Of a DNA stretch of 64,000 bases, positions 20,762 through 29,490 are shown in pieces. Origin of the DNA: DASUAS01 sp963750045. GTDB lineage: Bacteria; Actinomycetota; Acidimicrobiia; IMCC26256; DASPTH01. Location: assembly GCA_963750045.1 (NCBI GenBank), contig CAVVPD010000007.1:372001-436000 (forward strand), given 5' to 3'. Numbering within the stretch: position 1 is the first letter of the stretch; each line of letters starts with the position of its first letter. The position numbers were made by a program, and so were the translations under genes. The notes below the pieces were generated by a model. That model was given only the letters and a program-made list of their open reading frames with translations. It had not been told where the DNA came from and ran no database searches.

Positions 20762-20792
20762 TTGCGCTATATGTCAGTCGCTGCCATAATAC
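20762..20792 (+). promoter_or_regulatory. Promoter of the second DHA2 exporter
   Basis: TTGCGC (20762-20767) and CATAAT/TAATAC (20785-20792) are spaced about 17-19 nt and end 7 nt before the ATG at 20800. Half-sites ACATA (20743-20747) and TATGT (20770-20774) flank the -35 and could belong to a TetR operator, although the inverted repeat is weak. Confidence 0.4.
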
Positions 20793-20799
20793 CGGGACG

Positions 20800-22485
20800 A
20801 TGTCGCTCTTCACGTCACCCACGGACGCCCACACCGACCAGCAGGCCTACGACGGGCGCTGGTGGACGCTGGGCGTGCTCTGCCTGAGCCTGCTCATCGT
20901 GTTCGGGGGCAACTCGACGCTGAACGTGGCGCTTCCCACCCTCTCGCGTGATCTCGGCGCAACCGAGTCGCAGCTCCAATGGGTCGTGGCGTCGTACTCG
21001 TTGGTCTTCGCCGGGCTGCTCTTCACGAGCGGCGCGCTCGGCGACCGATTCGGGCGCAAGGGTGCGCTCCAGCTCGGACTCGCCACGTTCCTCGTCGCCA
21101 GCGTGCTCGCGTCGCAGGCCAGTGCCACGTGGCAGATCATCGCCTGTCGCGCGCTCATGGGTGTCGGCGCCGCGTTCATCATGCCGTCGACACTCTCGAT
21201 CCTGGTCAACGTGTTCCCCGCCGGTGAGCGGGCCAAGGCCATCGCGATCTGGGCGACGACGACGGGGGTCGCCGGCTCGATCGGCCCGGTCGTCACCGGC
21301 TACCTGCTCGGCAACTTCTGGTTCGGAGCCGTGTTCCTCGTCTACGTGCCCGTGATCGCGTTGGCGCTGGTCGGTGGCTGGTTCTACGTCCCCAAGTCGC
21401 GTGACCCCGACCAGGGCAAGCTCGATCCGCTCGGCGCGCTGTTGTCCATCGTCGGCATCTCGACGCTGGTGTTCGGGCTGATCCAAGCGCCCGAAAAGGG
21501 CTGGTCGGCGCCGACCACCCTCGCTGCGTTCGGGATCGCGGCCGTGGTGCTGGCGGTGTTCGTGATGTGGGAGCGCCGCGCCCGCGAGCCGATGCTCGAC
21601 ATGCGGTTCTTCCGCAACCCCGCGTTCAGCGTGGGGAGCAGCGGCATGTTGCTCGTGTTCCTCGCCATGTACGGCGTCATGTTCCTCATGACGCAGTACT
21701 TCCAGCTCGTGCTCGGGTACTCGGCGCTGTCGGCCGCGGTGCGCCTGTTGCCGATGGCGCTCATCATGCTCGTCGTGACGCCGTTCACCCCGCGCATCAC
21801 CGCGCGCTTCGGCGCCAACCGTGCAGTGTCCTTCGGCATGGCGCTCATCGCCGCCGGCTTCCTCCTGTTCACCCAGATCGACCTGCACACGTCGATCTGG
21901 TTCATCCTCCTCGCGCTCGCTCCGCTGATGACGGGCATCGCGATGTCGATGTCGCCGATGACGGCAGCGATCATGTCGGCGGTGCCCGACGGCCGCGCCG
22001 GCGCGGGCTCGGCGATGAACGACGCCACCCGCGAGCTCGGCGCCGCGCTCGGCATCGCGGTGCTCGGCAGCATCGCGGCGTCCCAGTACACCCACCACCT
22101 GCACGCCGCGCTCCAGAAGATCCCGAACTCGGCGCGCGCCGCGGCGGGTTCCTCGCTGGCCGGAGCGCTCCACGCGGCCGAACGACTGCCGACCGCCGCC
22201 GGCGACGCGTTCGTCGTGACCGCGCGCACCGCGTTCGTCGACGGCATCCACGTCGCGGCGCTGTTCGGCATCGTCCTCGCGCTCGCCGCATCGGTGCTCA
22301 CCCGCCGGTTCCTCCCCCGCACACTGTTGCCGACGGGCGCGTTGCACTCGCCGCTCGAAGCACTCGAGAACGCGGCCGAGTTCGGCCTCGGTGGTGCCAT
22401 GCCCGTCTTCGACGACGCACCCGGCGAGGCCGCCGACGACGAACCTCGCTCGCGGCGCGCGACCGCCACCTCGACGACTCGGTGA
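20800..22485 (+). CDS. DHA2-type MFS drug exporter
   Basis: 561 residues, 14 membrane segments. Shows FGGNSTLNVALPTLSRDLG in segment 1, the GDRFGRKGAL loop, and the antiporter region TTGVAGSIGPVVTGY. An acidic/Arg C-terminal tail of about 40 residues follows the last segment. ATG 20800 is 7 nt after a -10-like hexamer, so probably leaderless. Divergent from a TetR gene, typical of locally repressed multidrug exporters. Substrate unknown. Confidence 0.9.
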   Translation: MSLFTSPTDAHTDQQAYDGRWWTLGVLCLSLLIVFGGNSTLNVALPTLSRDLGATESQLQWVVASYSLVFAGLLFTSGALGDRFGRKGALQLGLATFLVASVLASQASATWQIIACRALMGVGAAFIMPSTLSILVNVFPAGERAKAIAIWATTTGVAGSIGPVVTGYLLGNFWFGAVFLVYVPVIALALVGGWFYVPKSRDPDQGKLDPLGALLSIVGISTLVFGLIQAPEKGWSAPTTLAAFGIAAVVLAVFVMWERRAREPMLDMRFFRNPAFSVGSSGMLLVFLAMYGVMFLMTQYFQLVLGYSALSAAVRLLPMALIMLVVTPFTPRITARFGANRAVSFGMALIAAGFLLFTQIDLHTSIWFILLALAPLMTGIAMSMSPMTAAIMSAVPDGRAGAGSAMNDATRELGAALGIAVLGSIAASQYTHHLHAALQKIPNSARAAAGSSLAGALHAAERLPTAAGDAFVVTARTAFVDGIHVAALFGIVLALAASVLTRRFLPRTLLPTGALHSPLEALENAAEFGLGGAMPVFDDAPGEAADDEPRSRRATATSTTR

Positions 22486-22544
22486 GCGCGGTCCCCGACA
22501 GCGCCTGCGGCGTGGCCCCGGCGCGGACGCGTACGCTCACGGCC

Positions 22545-22961
22545 GTGACCACCGACGAAGCCCTCGGCGAACCGACCGACACTGCACCGCGCATCCTCGT
22601 GAGCTTCGACATCGACGGCACCATGGAGTTCGGCGATCCCCCCGGTCCCGTCCCGGCCGAGGTGGCGCGCGAGCTGGTCGGGCGGGGCTACATCGTGGGC
22701 GTGGCCTCGGACTGGCCGCGGTCCAGCCAACAACCGCTGTGGTCGCGCCACGGCGTCGAGCCCGAGTTCGTGGGCGGCAAGCACCACCTGCACGAGGTGA
22801 AGGAGCAGTTCCCCGCGGACCGCTACGTCCACGTCGGCGACACCGAGGTCGACGAACGCTACGCGCTGCTCGCGGGGTTCGAGTTCCTCCTCGTCACCGA
22901 GCTCGAAGCGCCGGTCGTCGCCGACTCGATCCACGACGCGGAGTGGGTCCCGCCAGCTTGA
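22545..22961 (+). CDS. HAD-superfamily-like protein
   Basis: 138 residues. The nucleophile motif is SFDIDGTMEFG (DxDGT) and the last acidic motif is HVGDTEVDER. There is no large cap, so it is a small HAD-like phosphatase or a diverged relative; the middle Lys motif is less clear (GGKHHLHEVKEQF). GTG 22545 is chosen because TACGCT lies 7 nt upstream. It stops one base before the convergent SDR gene. Confidence 0.75.
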   Translation: MTTDEALGEPTDTAPRILVSFDIDGTMEFGDPPGPVPAEVARELVGRGYIVGVASDWPRSSQQPLWSRHGVEPEFVGGKHHLHEVKEQFPADRYVHVGDTEVDERYALLAGFEFLLVTELEAPVVADSIHDAEWVPPA

Positions 22962-22962
22962 C

Positions 22963-23890
22963 TCACCCCGCGGTCGTGTCCTCGAACTGCTCCATGGCCC
23001 GGAAAGGCGGTACGCCCGGGTCGCGGTCCTTGAACAGGAGCTCACGACCGTCGGCCAGCGCCTGCAGCGTCCACTTCTCGCTGGAGCTGATCTGCGTCGC
23101 CGGCCGCCACCCGTCCAGGATCTGCGCGACGCCACCGCTGATCTTCAGGACCTGACCGGTGATGCCCTCCGCCAGCGGCGACGCCAGCCACACGGCACCG
23201 GCGGCCGGGTTGTCGGGCGACAGCATCGGGTTGTCGGCGAGGTCCTCCCCGGTGCCGACGGTGCCGAGGAGGCGCGTGGCGGCAACGGGAGCGATGGAGT
23301 TCACGCGTACGCCCGAACGGCCGAGCTCCCGAGCGAGCACGATCGTCATGCTCGCGATGCCGGCCTTCGCCGCCGCGTAGTTGACCTGCCCGGCATTGCC
23401 GTAGAGGCCCGACTCCGATGCGGTCGTGACGACCGCGGCGTTCGTGGGCTCGCCGGTCTCCTTGGCCTTCGCGCGCCAGTACGCGCCGGCGAAGCGGAGA
23501 GGTGCGAAGTGACCCTTCAGGTGCACGCGGATGACGGAGTCGAACTCCTCCTCCGACATGTTGAAGCTCATCTTGTCGCGCAGGATCCCGGCATTGCAGA
23601 TGAGCACGTCGAGGCCGCCGAAGGTGTCGACGGCCTGCTGCACCATCCCTTCGGCGCCGCTCCAGCTGGCGCAGTCGTCGTAGTTCGCGACGCCCTCGCC
23701 GCCCGCGGCCTCGATCTCGTCGACGACCTGCTGGGCCGGCGTCTGGTCGGCGCCCTCACCCGCACCGGACCCGCCGAGGTCGTTCACGACGACGCGGCGC
23801 GCCTTCGCTCGCGAGCAGCAGCGCCTCCGAGCGCCCGATCCCCCGACCCGCGCCCGTCACGATCGCAACCTTGCCGTCGAAGAGTCCCAT
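22963..23890 (-). CDS. Short-chain dehydrogenase, 3-hydroxyacyl-CoA-dehydrogenase type (frameshifted)
   Basis: About 306 residues. Cofactor loop VTGAGRGIGRSEAL; catalytic Ser in TTASESGLYG and YAAAK. A longer-than-usual C-terminal part (KWTLQALADGRELLFKDRDPGVPP) and the phrase NDLGGSGAG resemble the N-terminal dehydrogenase of peroxisomal multifunctional enzyme type 2, which acts on (3R)-hydroxyacyl-CoA. The frame changes at about 23794-23803 in a GGCGCGCCGCG run; the halves fit after GA-R-RVVVNDL. GGGGAA lies before the ATG. Confidence 0.8.
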
Positions 23891-24026
23891 CGTTCCCCGT
23901 TCCCCGCTTCCCGTCTCATGCATGTGATCGTGCGTTCCCAGTCCGGCCGTCGAGGCTAGCGACAACTGTCGGCCGGCCACCACCGAACGCATCGGCCCGC
24001 CCGGGGGCACCAGGTAGCGTCGGCCG

Positions 24027-24851
24027 ATGGCCACCTCGCCCGAGACGACGCCGATCACCACCCTCGCGGAGCTGCTCGACCTCGAGGAGCTGGATCGCGA
24101 CCTCTACCGCGCCCACAACCCCCAGCGTTCGTTCACCCCCCACCTCTACGGGGGCCAGGTCGCGGCCCAGGCCCTCCAGGCCGCGGCCATGACCGTCCCC
24201 GACGGCCGTCACCCCCACTCGATGCATGGCTACTACCTGCGGGGCGGCGAGGCCGACCATCCCACGATCATGCGGGTCACGCGTGACCGTGACGGGCGGT
24301 CGTTCTCGGCGTGCCACGTGGTGGCCCTCCAACGCGGCGAGGCGATCTTCACCGCGTCGGCCTCCTTCCATGTCGAGGAGGAGAGCGGCGACTTCTCGGG
24401 CGTGCCGATGCCGAGTGGGATCCCCGCGCCGGAAGCGCTCACCGAACGCGGTCTCGGCAACGCCGACGTGATGTTCGAGCTCCGACCCGTGTACCAGGAG
24501 CCGCGGTCGGCGCCTGGCGAGTGGGACGCCTCACGTCGGCTCTGGGCTCGCATCCGCGAGACCCTCCCCGACGACCGCGTGCTCCACGCGTGCGGCGTCG
24601 CCTACCTCTCCGATCTCAGCAACGGGTTCGCGGAGCTCGACGTCCCCGGTCTGCCGCGAGGTGGCACGAGCCTCGACCACACGGTGTACTTCCACCGGCC
24701 GGTGCGGGTCGACGACTGGTTGTTCATGCAGCTCGACCCGGTGTCCGCCGCCGGGGCACGCGGCGTCTACCGGGGTTCGATCCACGACCGCGCCGGGGTC
24801 CTCGGCGCCACGCTCGTGCAGGAGAATCTCATGCGGCCGGCCCGGCGGTGA
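24027..24851 (+). CDS. tesB: Acyl-CoA thioesterase II
   Basis: 274 residues, two tandem hotdog folds. Family segments are HLYGGQVAAQAL near residue 40, HSMHGYYLRGGE, the inter-domain SLDHTVYFHRP and the final catalytic-Gln strand LGATLVQENLMR. Hydrolyses acyl-CoA to free acid and CoA. ATG 24027 has TAGCGT 6 nt upstream (leaderless). Divergent from the hydroxyacyl-CoA-type SDR, consistent with a fatty-acyl theme here. Confidence 0.92.
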   Translation: MATSPETTPITTLAELLDLEELDRDLYRAHNPQRSFTPHLYGGQVAAQALQAAAMTVPDGRHPHSMHGYYLRGGEADHPTIMRVTRDRDGRSFSACHVVALQRGEAIFTASASFHVEEESGDFSGVPMPSGIPAPEALTERGLGNADVMFELRPVYQEPRSAPGEWDASRRLWARIRETLPDDRVLHACGVAYLSDLSNGFAELDVPGLPRGGTSLDHTVYFHRPVRVDDWLFMQLDPVSAAGARGVYRGSIHDRAGVLGATLVQENLMRPARR

Positions 24852-24887
24852 CGGGCTCTTCGGCGACCGGCCCGTTACCGACCCGGC

Positions 24888-25316
24888 TCAACGTGTGCCG
24901 ATGTAGCCGACGAGGTCGTCGCGCTCGCTCTCGAGCTCGGAGATGCGACTCTTCACGACGTCGCCGATGCTCACGATGCCCACGAGCGCATCGTCGTCGA
25001 CGACCGGCACGTGGCGGATGCGACGGTCGGTCATCGTGCGCATCAGATCTTCGACCGCGGTGTCGCGCCGACAGGTGACGACCTCGGCGGTCATGATGCT
25101 CGACACCGGACGGTCGAGCAGCCCGCCGCCGGCCGCGCTCAGGTGACGGACGACGTCGCGCTCGGAGACGATGCCGTCGATACCGCCCTCGGCGGAGACC
25201 ACCACCGCGCCGATACGATGCTCGGCGAGCACGTCGAGGAGTTCCCGGACCGTCGCCGCCGGTGGGACCGTCGCGACGAAGTCTCCCTTGGAACGAAGCA
25301 TGGTCACGATCAACAT
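24888..25316 (-). CDS. Tandem CBS-domain protein
   Basis: 142 residues made of two CBS domains (TVRELLDVLAEHRIGAVVV, DGIVSERDVVRHL; then AVEDLMRTMTDRRIRHVPVV, VGIVSIGDVVKSRI). Pairs of CBS domains bind adenosyl ligands such as AMP or ATP. No catalytic domain attached. ATG 25316 has GGAGGA 5 nt upstream; an internal ATG at 25301 is possible. Function unknown. Confidence 0.9.
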   Translation of the reverse strand: MLIVTMLRSKGDFVATVPPAATVRELLDVLAEHRIGAVVVSAEGGIDGIVSERDVVRHLSAAGGGLLDRPVSSIMTAEVVTCRRDTAVEDLMRTMTDRRIRHVPVVDDDALVGIVSIGDVVKSRISELESERDDLVGYIGTR

Positions 25317-25355
25317 CGCGTCCTCCTTCGTGGGTTTCCCCCTAGTCTCGCTGCC

Positions 25356-25880
25356 ATGCGCGTCGTGGTGCTCGCCCTTGCCCTCTCGTGCGGAGTGGCC
25401 GCGTGCCTCCCCCCCGGTGACCAACCCCCGCAGAACGGGCGGCTCCCGGACAATGCGCTCACCACGGTGACGCCGTCGTGCCGGGTGGCGAACGACGTGG
25501 CGCCCGCCCTTTCTCGCCTGCTCCTGGACTCCAAGGCGGACGGCGCGCCGGTCGCCCCCGAGACCCAGAGCCACCTCGGTCCCCTCCCCGTGACGCCTCC
25601 GAGCATCGAGTCGTGTTACCGCTCCTACGAGATGCAGCAGTGGTGGCGCGACTTCTACTGCTTCTTCGGGAACTGCGCCCTCGCGGCGGTGCCCGGTACG
25701 AGCATCCACGGATGGGGTCGCGCGGTCGACTTCGAAGACCCCGCGGGTGAGCTCACCTTCAGCTCCGCGGGTTACCAGTGGCTCCAGGCGCACGCCGCGA
25801 CCTACGGCTTCGTCCACCCCGCGTGGGCCGAACCCGGACAACCGGCAGCCGAGGCGTGGCACTGGGAGTTCACCGGCTGA
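25356..25880 (+). CDS. VanY-type D-Ala-D-Ala carboxypeptidase-like lipoprotein
   Basis: 174 residues. A signal ends in the lipobox VAAC. The peptidase M15 zinc motifs are SIHGWGRAVDF (SxHxxGxAxD) and AWHWEF near the end; both zinc His and the Asp are visible. Four further cysteines (CRV, CYR, CFFGNC) may form disulfides. It should trim peptide stems of peptidoglycan outside the membrane. TAGTCT lies 7 nt before the ATG (leaderless). Confidence 0.88.
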   Translation: MRVVVLALALSCGVAACLPPGDQPPQNGRLPDNALTTVTPSCRVANDVAPALSRLLLDSKADGAPVAPETQSHLGPLPVTPPSIESCYRSYEMQQWWRDFYCFFGNCALAAVPGTSIHGWGRAVDFEDPAGELTFSSAGYQWLQAHAATYGFVHPAWAEPGQPAAEAWHWEFTG

Positions 25881-25890
25881 CGGCGCTCGC

Positions 25891-26286
25891 CTACGAGTCG
25901 ACGATCAGCTTGCGGGTCACGAACTTCCAGGTGGAGCCGTCTCGCCGCAGCGTGTCCTCGTAGATGCCCGAGATCATCAGCTTGGTCTCCGCGGCTCCAC
26001 CTGCGGTTGCGTGCATCTGGAGGTAGAGCCGGGACGTCGCGGTGTCACCGTCGCCGTCGATCGACACGTTCGAGACCGTGTGGCGCGCACCCGGCGCCAT
26101 CGTGGGTACCACGCCCGCGAAGTCGCGCAGCTCATCGGTCCCCTTCACGACGTTGAACCCGGTGTCGAGCGAGGCACCTTCCACGAAGAGCTGCGCGAAC
26201 GCCTCGCCGTCCCCCGCGTCGACGATGTGGTTGTAGTCGGCGATGAGCTTCTGGATCGCGAGCACGTCCTCGGTCGTCAGAGCCAT
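25891..26286 (-). CDS. SnoaL/NTF2-like protein
   Basis: 131 residues of the cone-shaped NTF2-like fold (DVLAIQKLIADYNHIVDAGDGEAFAQLFVEGASLD, then strands ending GSTWKFVTRKLIVDS). Members are either ketosteroid-isomerase-like enzymes or ligand binders; the catalytic residues are not clear here. The ATG has GAGGAA 6 nt upstream. Divergent from an SRPBCC gene. Confidence 0.85.
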   Translation of the reverse strand: MALTTEDVLAIQKLIADYNHIVDAGDGEAFAQLFVEGASLDTGFNVVKGTDELRDFAGVVPTMAPGARHTVSNVSIDGDGDTATSRLYLQMHATAGGAAETKLMISGIYEDTLRRDGSTWKFVTRKLIVDS

Positions 26287-26348
26287 GCTGGTTCCTCTCT
26301 CGTCCGGTCGGCACCGCATTGTGTCACGGGCGCCGGTACGCTCGAGCC

Positions 26349-26816
26349 ATGGCAACCAGAGACGACGTCGCGTCGGTCACACGGGTCATCGCCGCGCCGC
26401 CGGAGAAGATCTTCGCCCTCCTGGCCGATCCCCGCCAGCACCGCGCGATCGACGGCTCGGGGACCGTCCGCGACGCCAAGGCGGGCGCCGAACGGCTCGA
26501 GCTCGGCTCCCGGTTCGGCATGTCGATGAAGATGGGAATCCCGTATTCGATGACGAGCACGGTCATCGAATACGAGGAGAACCGTCGCATCGCGTGGCAG
26601 ACCCGTCCGCCGTACTCGTGGGCCGAGAAGCTCGGTGGCGGCCGGATCTGGCGCTACGAGCTCGAACCCGTCGAGGGTGGCACCCGGGTGACCGAGGTCT
26701 GGGACATCTCCCAGGAGGTGGGCCTGACCAAGTCGCTCGTCGCCCGCGGACGTGAGCACACGGTCGAGAACATGGAGAAGACGCTCGCCCGGATCGAGGA
26801 GATCGTCGCCGCCTGA
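26349..26816 (+). CDS. SRPBCC (START-like) family protein
   Basis: 155 residues. VTRVIAAPPEKIFALLADPRQHRAIDGSG and the long C-terminal helix NMEKTLARIEEIVAA match the polyketide-cyclase/dehydrase lipid-binding fold. Ligand unknown. ATG 26349 has TACGCT 6 nt upstream (leaderless). A TetR gene follows 27 nt later with its own promoter. Confidence 0.85.
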   Translation: MATRDDVASVTRVIAAPPEKIFALLADPRQHRAIDGSGTVRDAKAGAERLELGSRFGMSMKMGIPYSMTSTVIEYEENRRIAWQTRPPYSWAEKLGGGRIWRYELEPVEGGTRVTEVWDISQEVGLTKSLVARGREHTVENMEKTLARIEEIVAA

Positions 26817-26843
26817 CCACCGGCGCCGTTACCATCCGAACGG

Positions 26844-27480
26844 ATGACGGTTCGGCGGACGACGGCTCGCACGGCCACCGCGCGCGGCGGCGAAGCGCGA
26901 CCCGGAACGCAGCCGGGAACGGATCCTGGGCGCGGCGCTGGAGGAGTTCGCGGCCCACGGCTACGCGGGCGCCCGGGTCGAGGCGATCGCGCGCCGGGCC
27001 GGGCTCAACAAGCAGCTCATCTCCCACCACTTCGGCGGCAAGGAGGCGCTCTACCGCGCGGTGATGGGCGAGCGACGATCCCGTCCGGGTGGGGAGCTCA
27101 CCGGTCGGCCGGCGGAGTACCCCGACGGTCTCGCCGCTCTCTTCGACCGGGGCCGGAGCGACCCGCTCTTCGTGCGGGTCCTGTTGTGGGAGGCCCTGGA
27201 GTCCACGGACCCGGACGACACGTCCGAGGCCGACACCGGTGTCCGGCGCGCAATCTACGAGGAGCGCATCGCCTGGGTCCGTGGCGAGCAGGCGGTCGGC
27301 CACCTGCCCACCGCGCTCGACCCCGGGCTCCTCTACCTCTCGCTCGTCGGCGCCAGCGTCTACCCGCTCCTGCTCCCGCGCGTGTGCGAGCTGGTCACCG
27401 GAGAGGCGCCCGACACCGAAGAGTTCGCGGCCCGGTACCGCGCGCACCTCGTCGTGCTCACCGAGCTCCTGGGCGTGTAG
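26844..27480 (+). CDS. TetR-family regulator (frameshifted)
   Basis: About 212 residues. The HTH reads RILGAALEEFAAHGYAGARV with recognition part LNKQLISHHFGGKEALYRAV. The reading starts at ATG 26844, with TACCAT 8 nt upstream, and changes frame at about 26879-26893 in a CGCGCGGCGGCG run before the AAKRDPERS segment. The ligand domain continues intact to 27480. Neighbouring SRPBCC or PDZ genes are possible targets. Confidence 0.8.
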
Positions 27481-27500
27481 GCCGACGCTCGCGACCCGGC

Positions 27501-28334
27501 TCAGGTCGTACGGGTCGTCGGTGTCGTGGCGGGCGCGCGCTTCGACGTATCGGTGTTGCCGAGCCGTACCTTCATGTCGGTGGACGCGCCGTCGTGGGTC
27601 AGCGTCAACGTGATCTGGTCACCCGGCTGGTGGGACGAAACCGCGCGCACGAGGGCGGCGGGGTCGGCGACCGCCGCGGCTGTCGACCGCGGTGACGACG
27701 TCGCCCACGCGCAGGCCGGCGTCGGCCGCCGGGCTGTCGGCCGTGACCTGGTCCACGCGCGCACCCGACTGCCCACTCGGCGCGGCTTCGGTCGCGACCC
27801 CAGGAAAGCCCCAGAGCGGTCCGGCGTCGTGCTCCCGCCCCCGAACCGGTTGCCGAGTTGCTCGCCGAGTCGATCGAGGATCTGCCCCAGCACGCCGTTG
27901 CCCCCACCCTGGCCGTTGCCTCCGAGGAGGCCGCCGAGTCCGCCGTCACCGGAACCGAGCCGCTGGCGCGCGGCTCCGAGCAGCTGGTCGAGCGACAGAT
28001 CGCCGGCGGGCAGGTCGCCCTTCACCGTCTGGTCGACGGCGGCGGCCAGCGTGGTGGGTCCGGAGTCCGCGGTGGAGCGCCCGAGCAGGAATCCCGCTCC
28101 CGCGCCGAGCACCAGCACGAGGATCCCGACCACCAGCACACGCCCCCGGCTCCATCCCGGGCGGGCCGGTACGCCCGGCGCGGCCTCGCTGGGTGCCTCG
28201 GTGGAAGCCTCGGTGAGAGCCTCGGTGGGCGCCTCGTCGGCCGCCGGCGGGGTCGCGGGCAGGGCCGGTGTCGCCTCGGCGGAGGCGGCGTCCGGCCGGC
28301 GCTCGGGCGTCGGTTCGGTGGGCGACTCGGACAC
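27501..28334 (-). CDS. Single-pass membrane protein with extracytoplasmic PDZ domain (frameshifted)
   Basis: About 278 residues. An acidic Pro/Ala/Glu-rich cytoplasmic N-terminus (about 70 residues) is followed by one transmembrane helix (VLVVGILVLVLGAGAGFLLG), a Gly-rich linker and one PDZ domain (VDQVTADSPAADAGLRVGDVV ... LVRAVSSHQPGDQITLTLT). No trypsin-like domain, unlike HtrA. Two frameshifts, at the GGGG run about 27798-27801 and at about 27671-27680, are bridged to rebuild the PDZ domain. GTG 28334 has GAGGAG upstream. Probable wall/membrane scaffold. Confidence 0.75.
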   Translation of the reverse strand: MSESPTEPTPERRPDAASAEATPALPATPPAADEAPTEALTEASTEAPSEAAPGVPARPGWSRGRVLVVGILVLVLGAGAGFLLGRSTADSGPTTLAAAVDQTVKGDLPAGDLSLDQLLGAARQRLGSGDGGLGGLLGGNGQGGGNGVLGQILDRLGEQLGNRFGGGSTTPDRSGAFLGSRPKPRRVGSRVRAWTRSRPTARRPTPACAWATSSPRSTAAAVADPAALVRAVSSHQPGDQITLTLTHDGASTDMKVRLGNTDTSKRAPATTPTTRTT

Positions 28335-28422
28335 GGTGATCTCCTCGATGGGGCGTGCCGGGACGCGCACGCACTGTGACAACGACGCGGGCGACCGCCC
28401 GGTTCCCACGTAACCTCGCGCC

Positions 28423-29457
28423 ATGGCGAGGGTGACCATCATCGGTGACGACACCCGGATCGTCGACGCGACCGTCGCCGGCGAGCGGATCCTCGTGGCA
28501 GCAGATGCGCTCTCCGATGCCGTCGGCTGGGAGCTCAAGGCCGAGGGCCTGTGCCGCGCCGAGACGTGTGTCCCGGTACCCGACCGGTCGGCGCTCTTCG
28601 TCGGCGATCGGCTCGACATCGGCGCGGTGGCGGACGCGCTCGGTCGCCCCGCGGTGATCGACGCCGGCGCCGGCATCGCGGCCATCGGGCTCGACGCCGA
28701 GCGGCGGCGCTCCGCGCTCCGATCGCTCGTCGCCCCGTCCTTCACGCTCCCCGACCTCGACGGCAACCCTCACGAGCTCGCGGAATGGCGGGGCCGCAAG
28801 CGGCTCCTGCACGCGTTCTCGTCGTGGTGAGGCTGTCGCTACGACCTGCCCGGGTGGCAGGCACTGCACGACGAGCTCGGCGACGCCAACTTCACGGTGA
28901 TCGCGGTCGCGCTCGACGAATCCCCCGACGACGTCCGGCTGTGGGCGGAGGGCATCACCATGCCCGTCCTCATCGATCCGCAGCACGTGCTGACCGAGCT
29001 GTACGCGATCAGCAATGTGCCCACGGTCGTCTGGATCGACGAGGACGATCGCATCGTGCGGCCCAACAGCGTCGCGTTCTCCAACGACATGTTCGCCGAG
29101 TTCACCGGTGCCACGAGCGGGCCGCACCTCGACGCCGTTCGTGCGTGGGTGTACCGCGGCACCGCGTCGATCACGGATGACGAAGCACGGAACGCGGTCC
29201 CCGATCTCACCGACGACGAGGTGCGAGCGCGCCTCCACTTCCGCATCGCGACCGAAGCGCGTCGCGGCGGTGACGACGCCACCGCCCGCCGTCACTTCGT
29301 GAGAGCCGGCGAGCTCGCGCCGAACGACTTCACCATCCGGCGGGCGGCCATGCCCCTCATGGGTCGAGACCCCTTCGGTCCGGAGTTCCTCGAGCTCTAC
29401 GAAAAGTGGCAGCGCGCCGGGAGCCCCTTCCATGGGCTCCAACCGATGACCGACTGA
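28423..29457 (+). CDS. Redoxin (thioredoxin/AhpC-fold) with in-frame TGA at the catalytic Cys: candidate selenoprotein
   Basis: One frame runs from ATG 28423 to the TGA at 29455-29457, interrupted only by TGA at 28828-28830. The first part is an unrecognised ~95-residue domain with C44 and C49 (GLCRAETCV). The redoxin domain then starts (APSFTLPDLDGNPHELAEW). At codon 136 the TGA falls in W-x-G-C-R-Y-D-L-P, where the thioredoxin-fold redox motif is expected; the Gly-Cys of the motif (C138) follows. The fold continues (FTVIAVALDESPDD, VPTVVWID) with a helical C-terminal ~100 residues. With selenocysteine the product has 344 residues. TAACCT lies 6 nt before the ATG. Alternatives: TGC-to-TGA sequence error, or a nonsense mutation. 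Confidence 0.75.
28845..28861 (+). other. SECIS-like hairpin downstream of the in-frame TGA
   Basis: CCTGCC pairs perfectly with GGCAGG around the 5-nt loop CGGGT. The loop begins 20 nt after the TGA, and its second base is G; published bacterial-SECIS rules ask for a loop roughly 16-37 nt away with a G in its first two positions. The codons (Leu-Pro-Gly-Trp-Gln) alone could give this pairing in high-GC DNA, so the hairpin is supporting and not decisive evidence. Confidence 0.5.
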
Positions 29458-29490
29458 CGCCCGTCGTCGAGACCGTGTCGGCGATCGTCG

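Noticed and set aside
28831..29457. Treating the redoxin as two genes split by the stop
   Set aside because: The frame is identical on both sides, no start or ribosome site lies between, and the break is inside one conserved fold.
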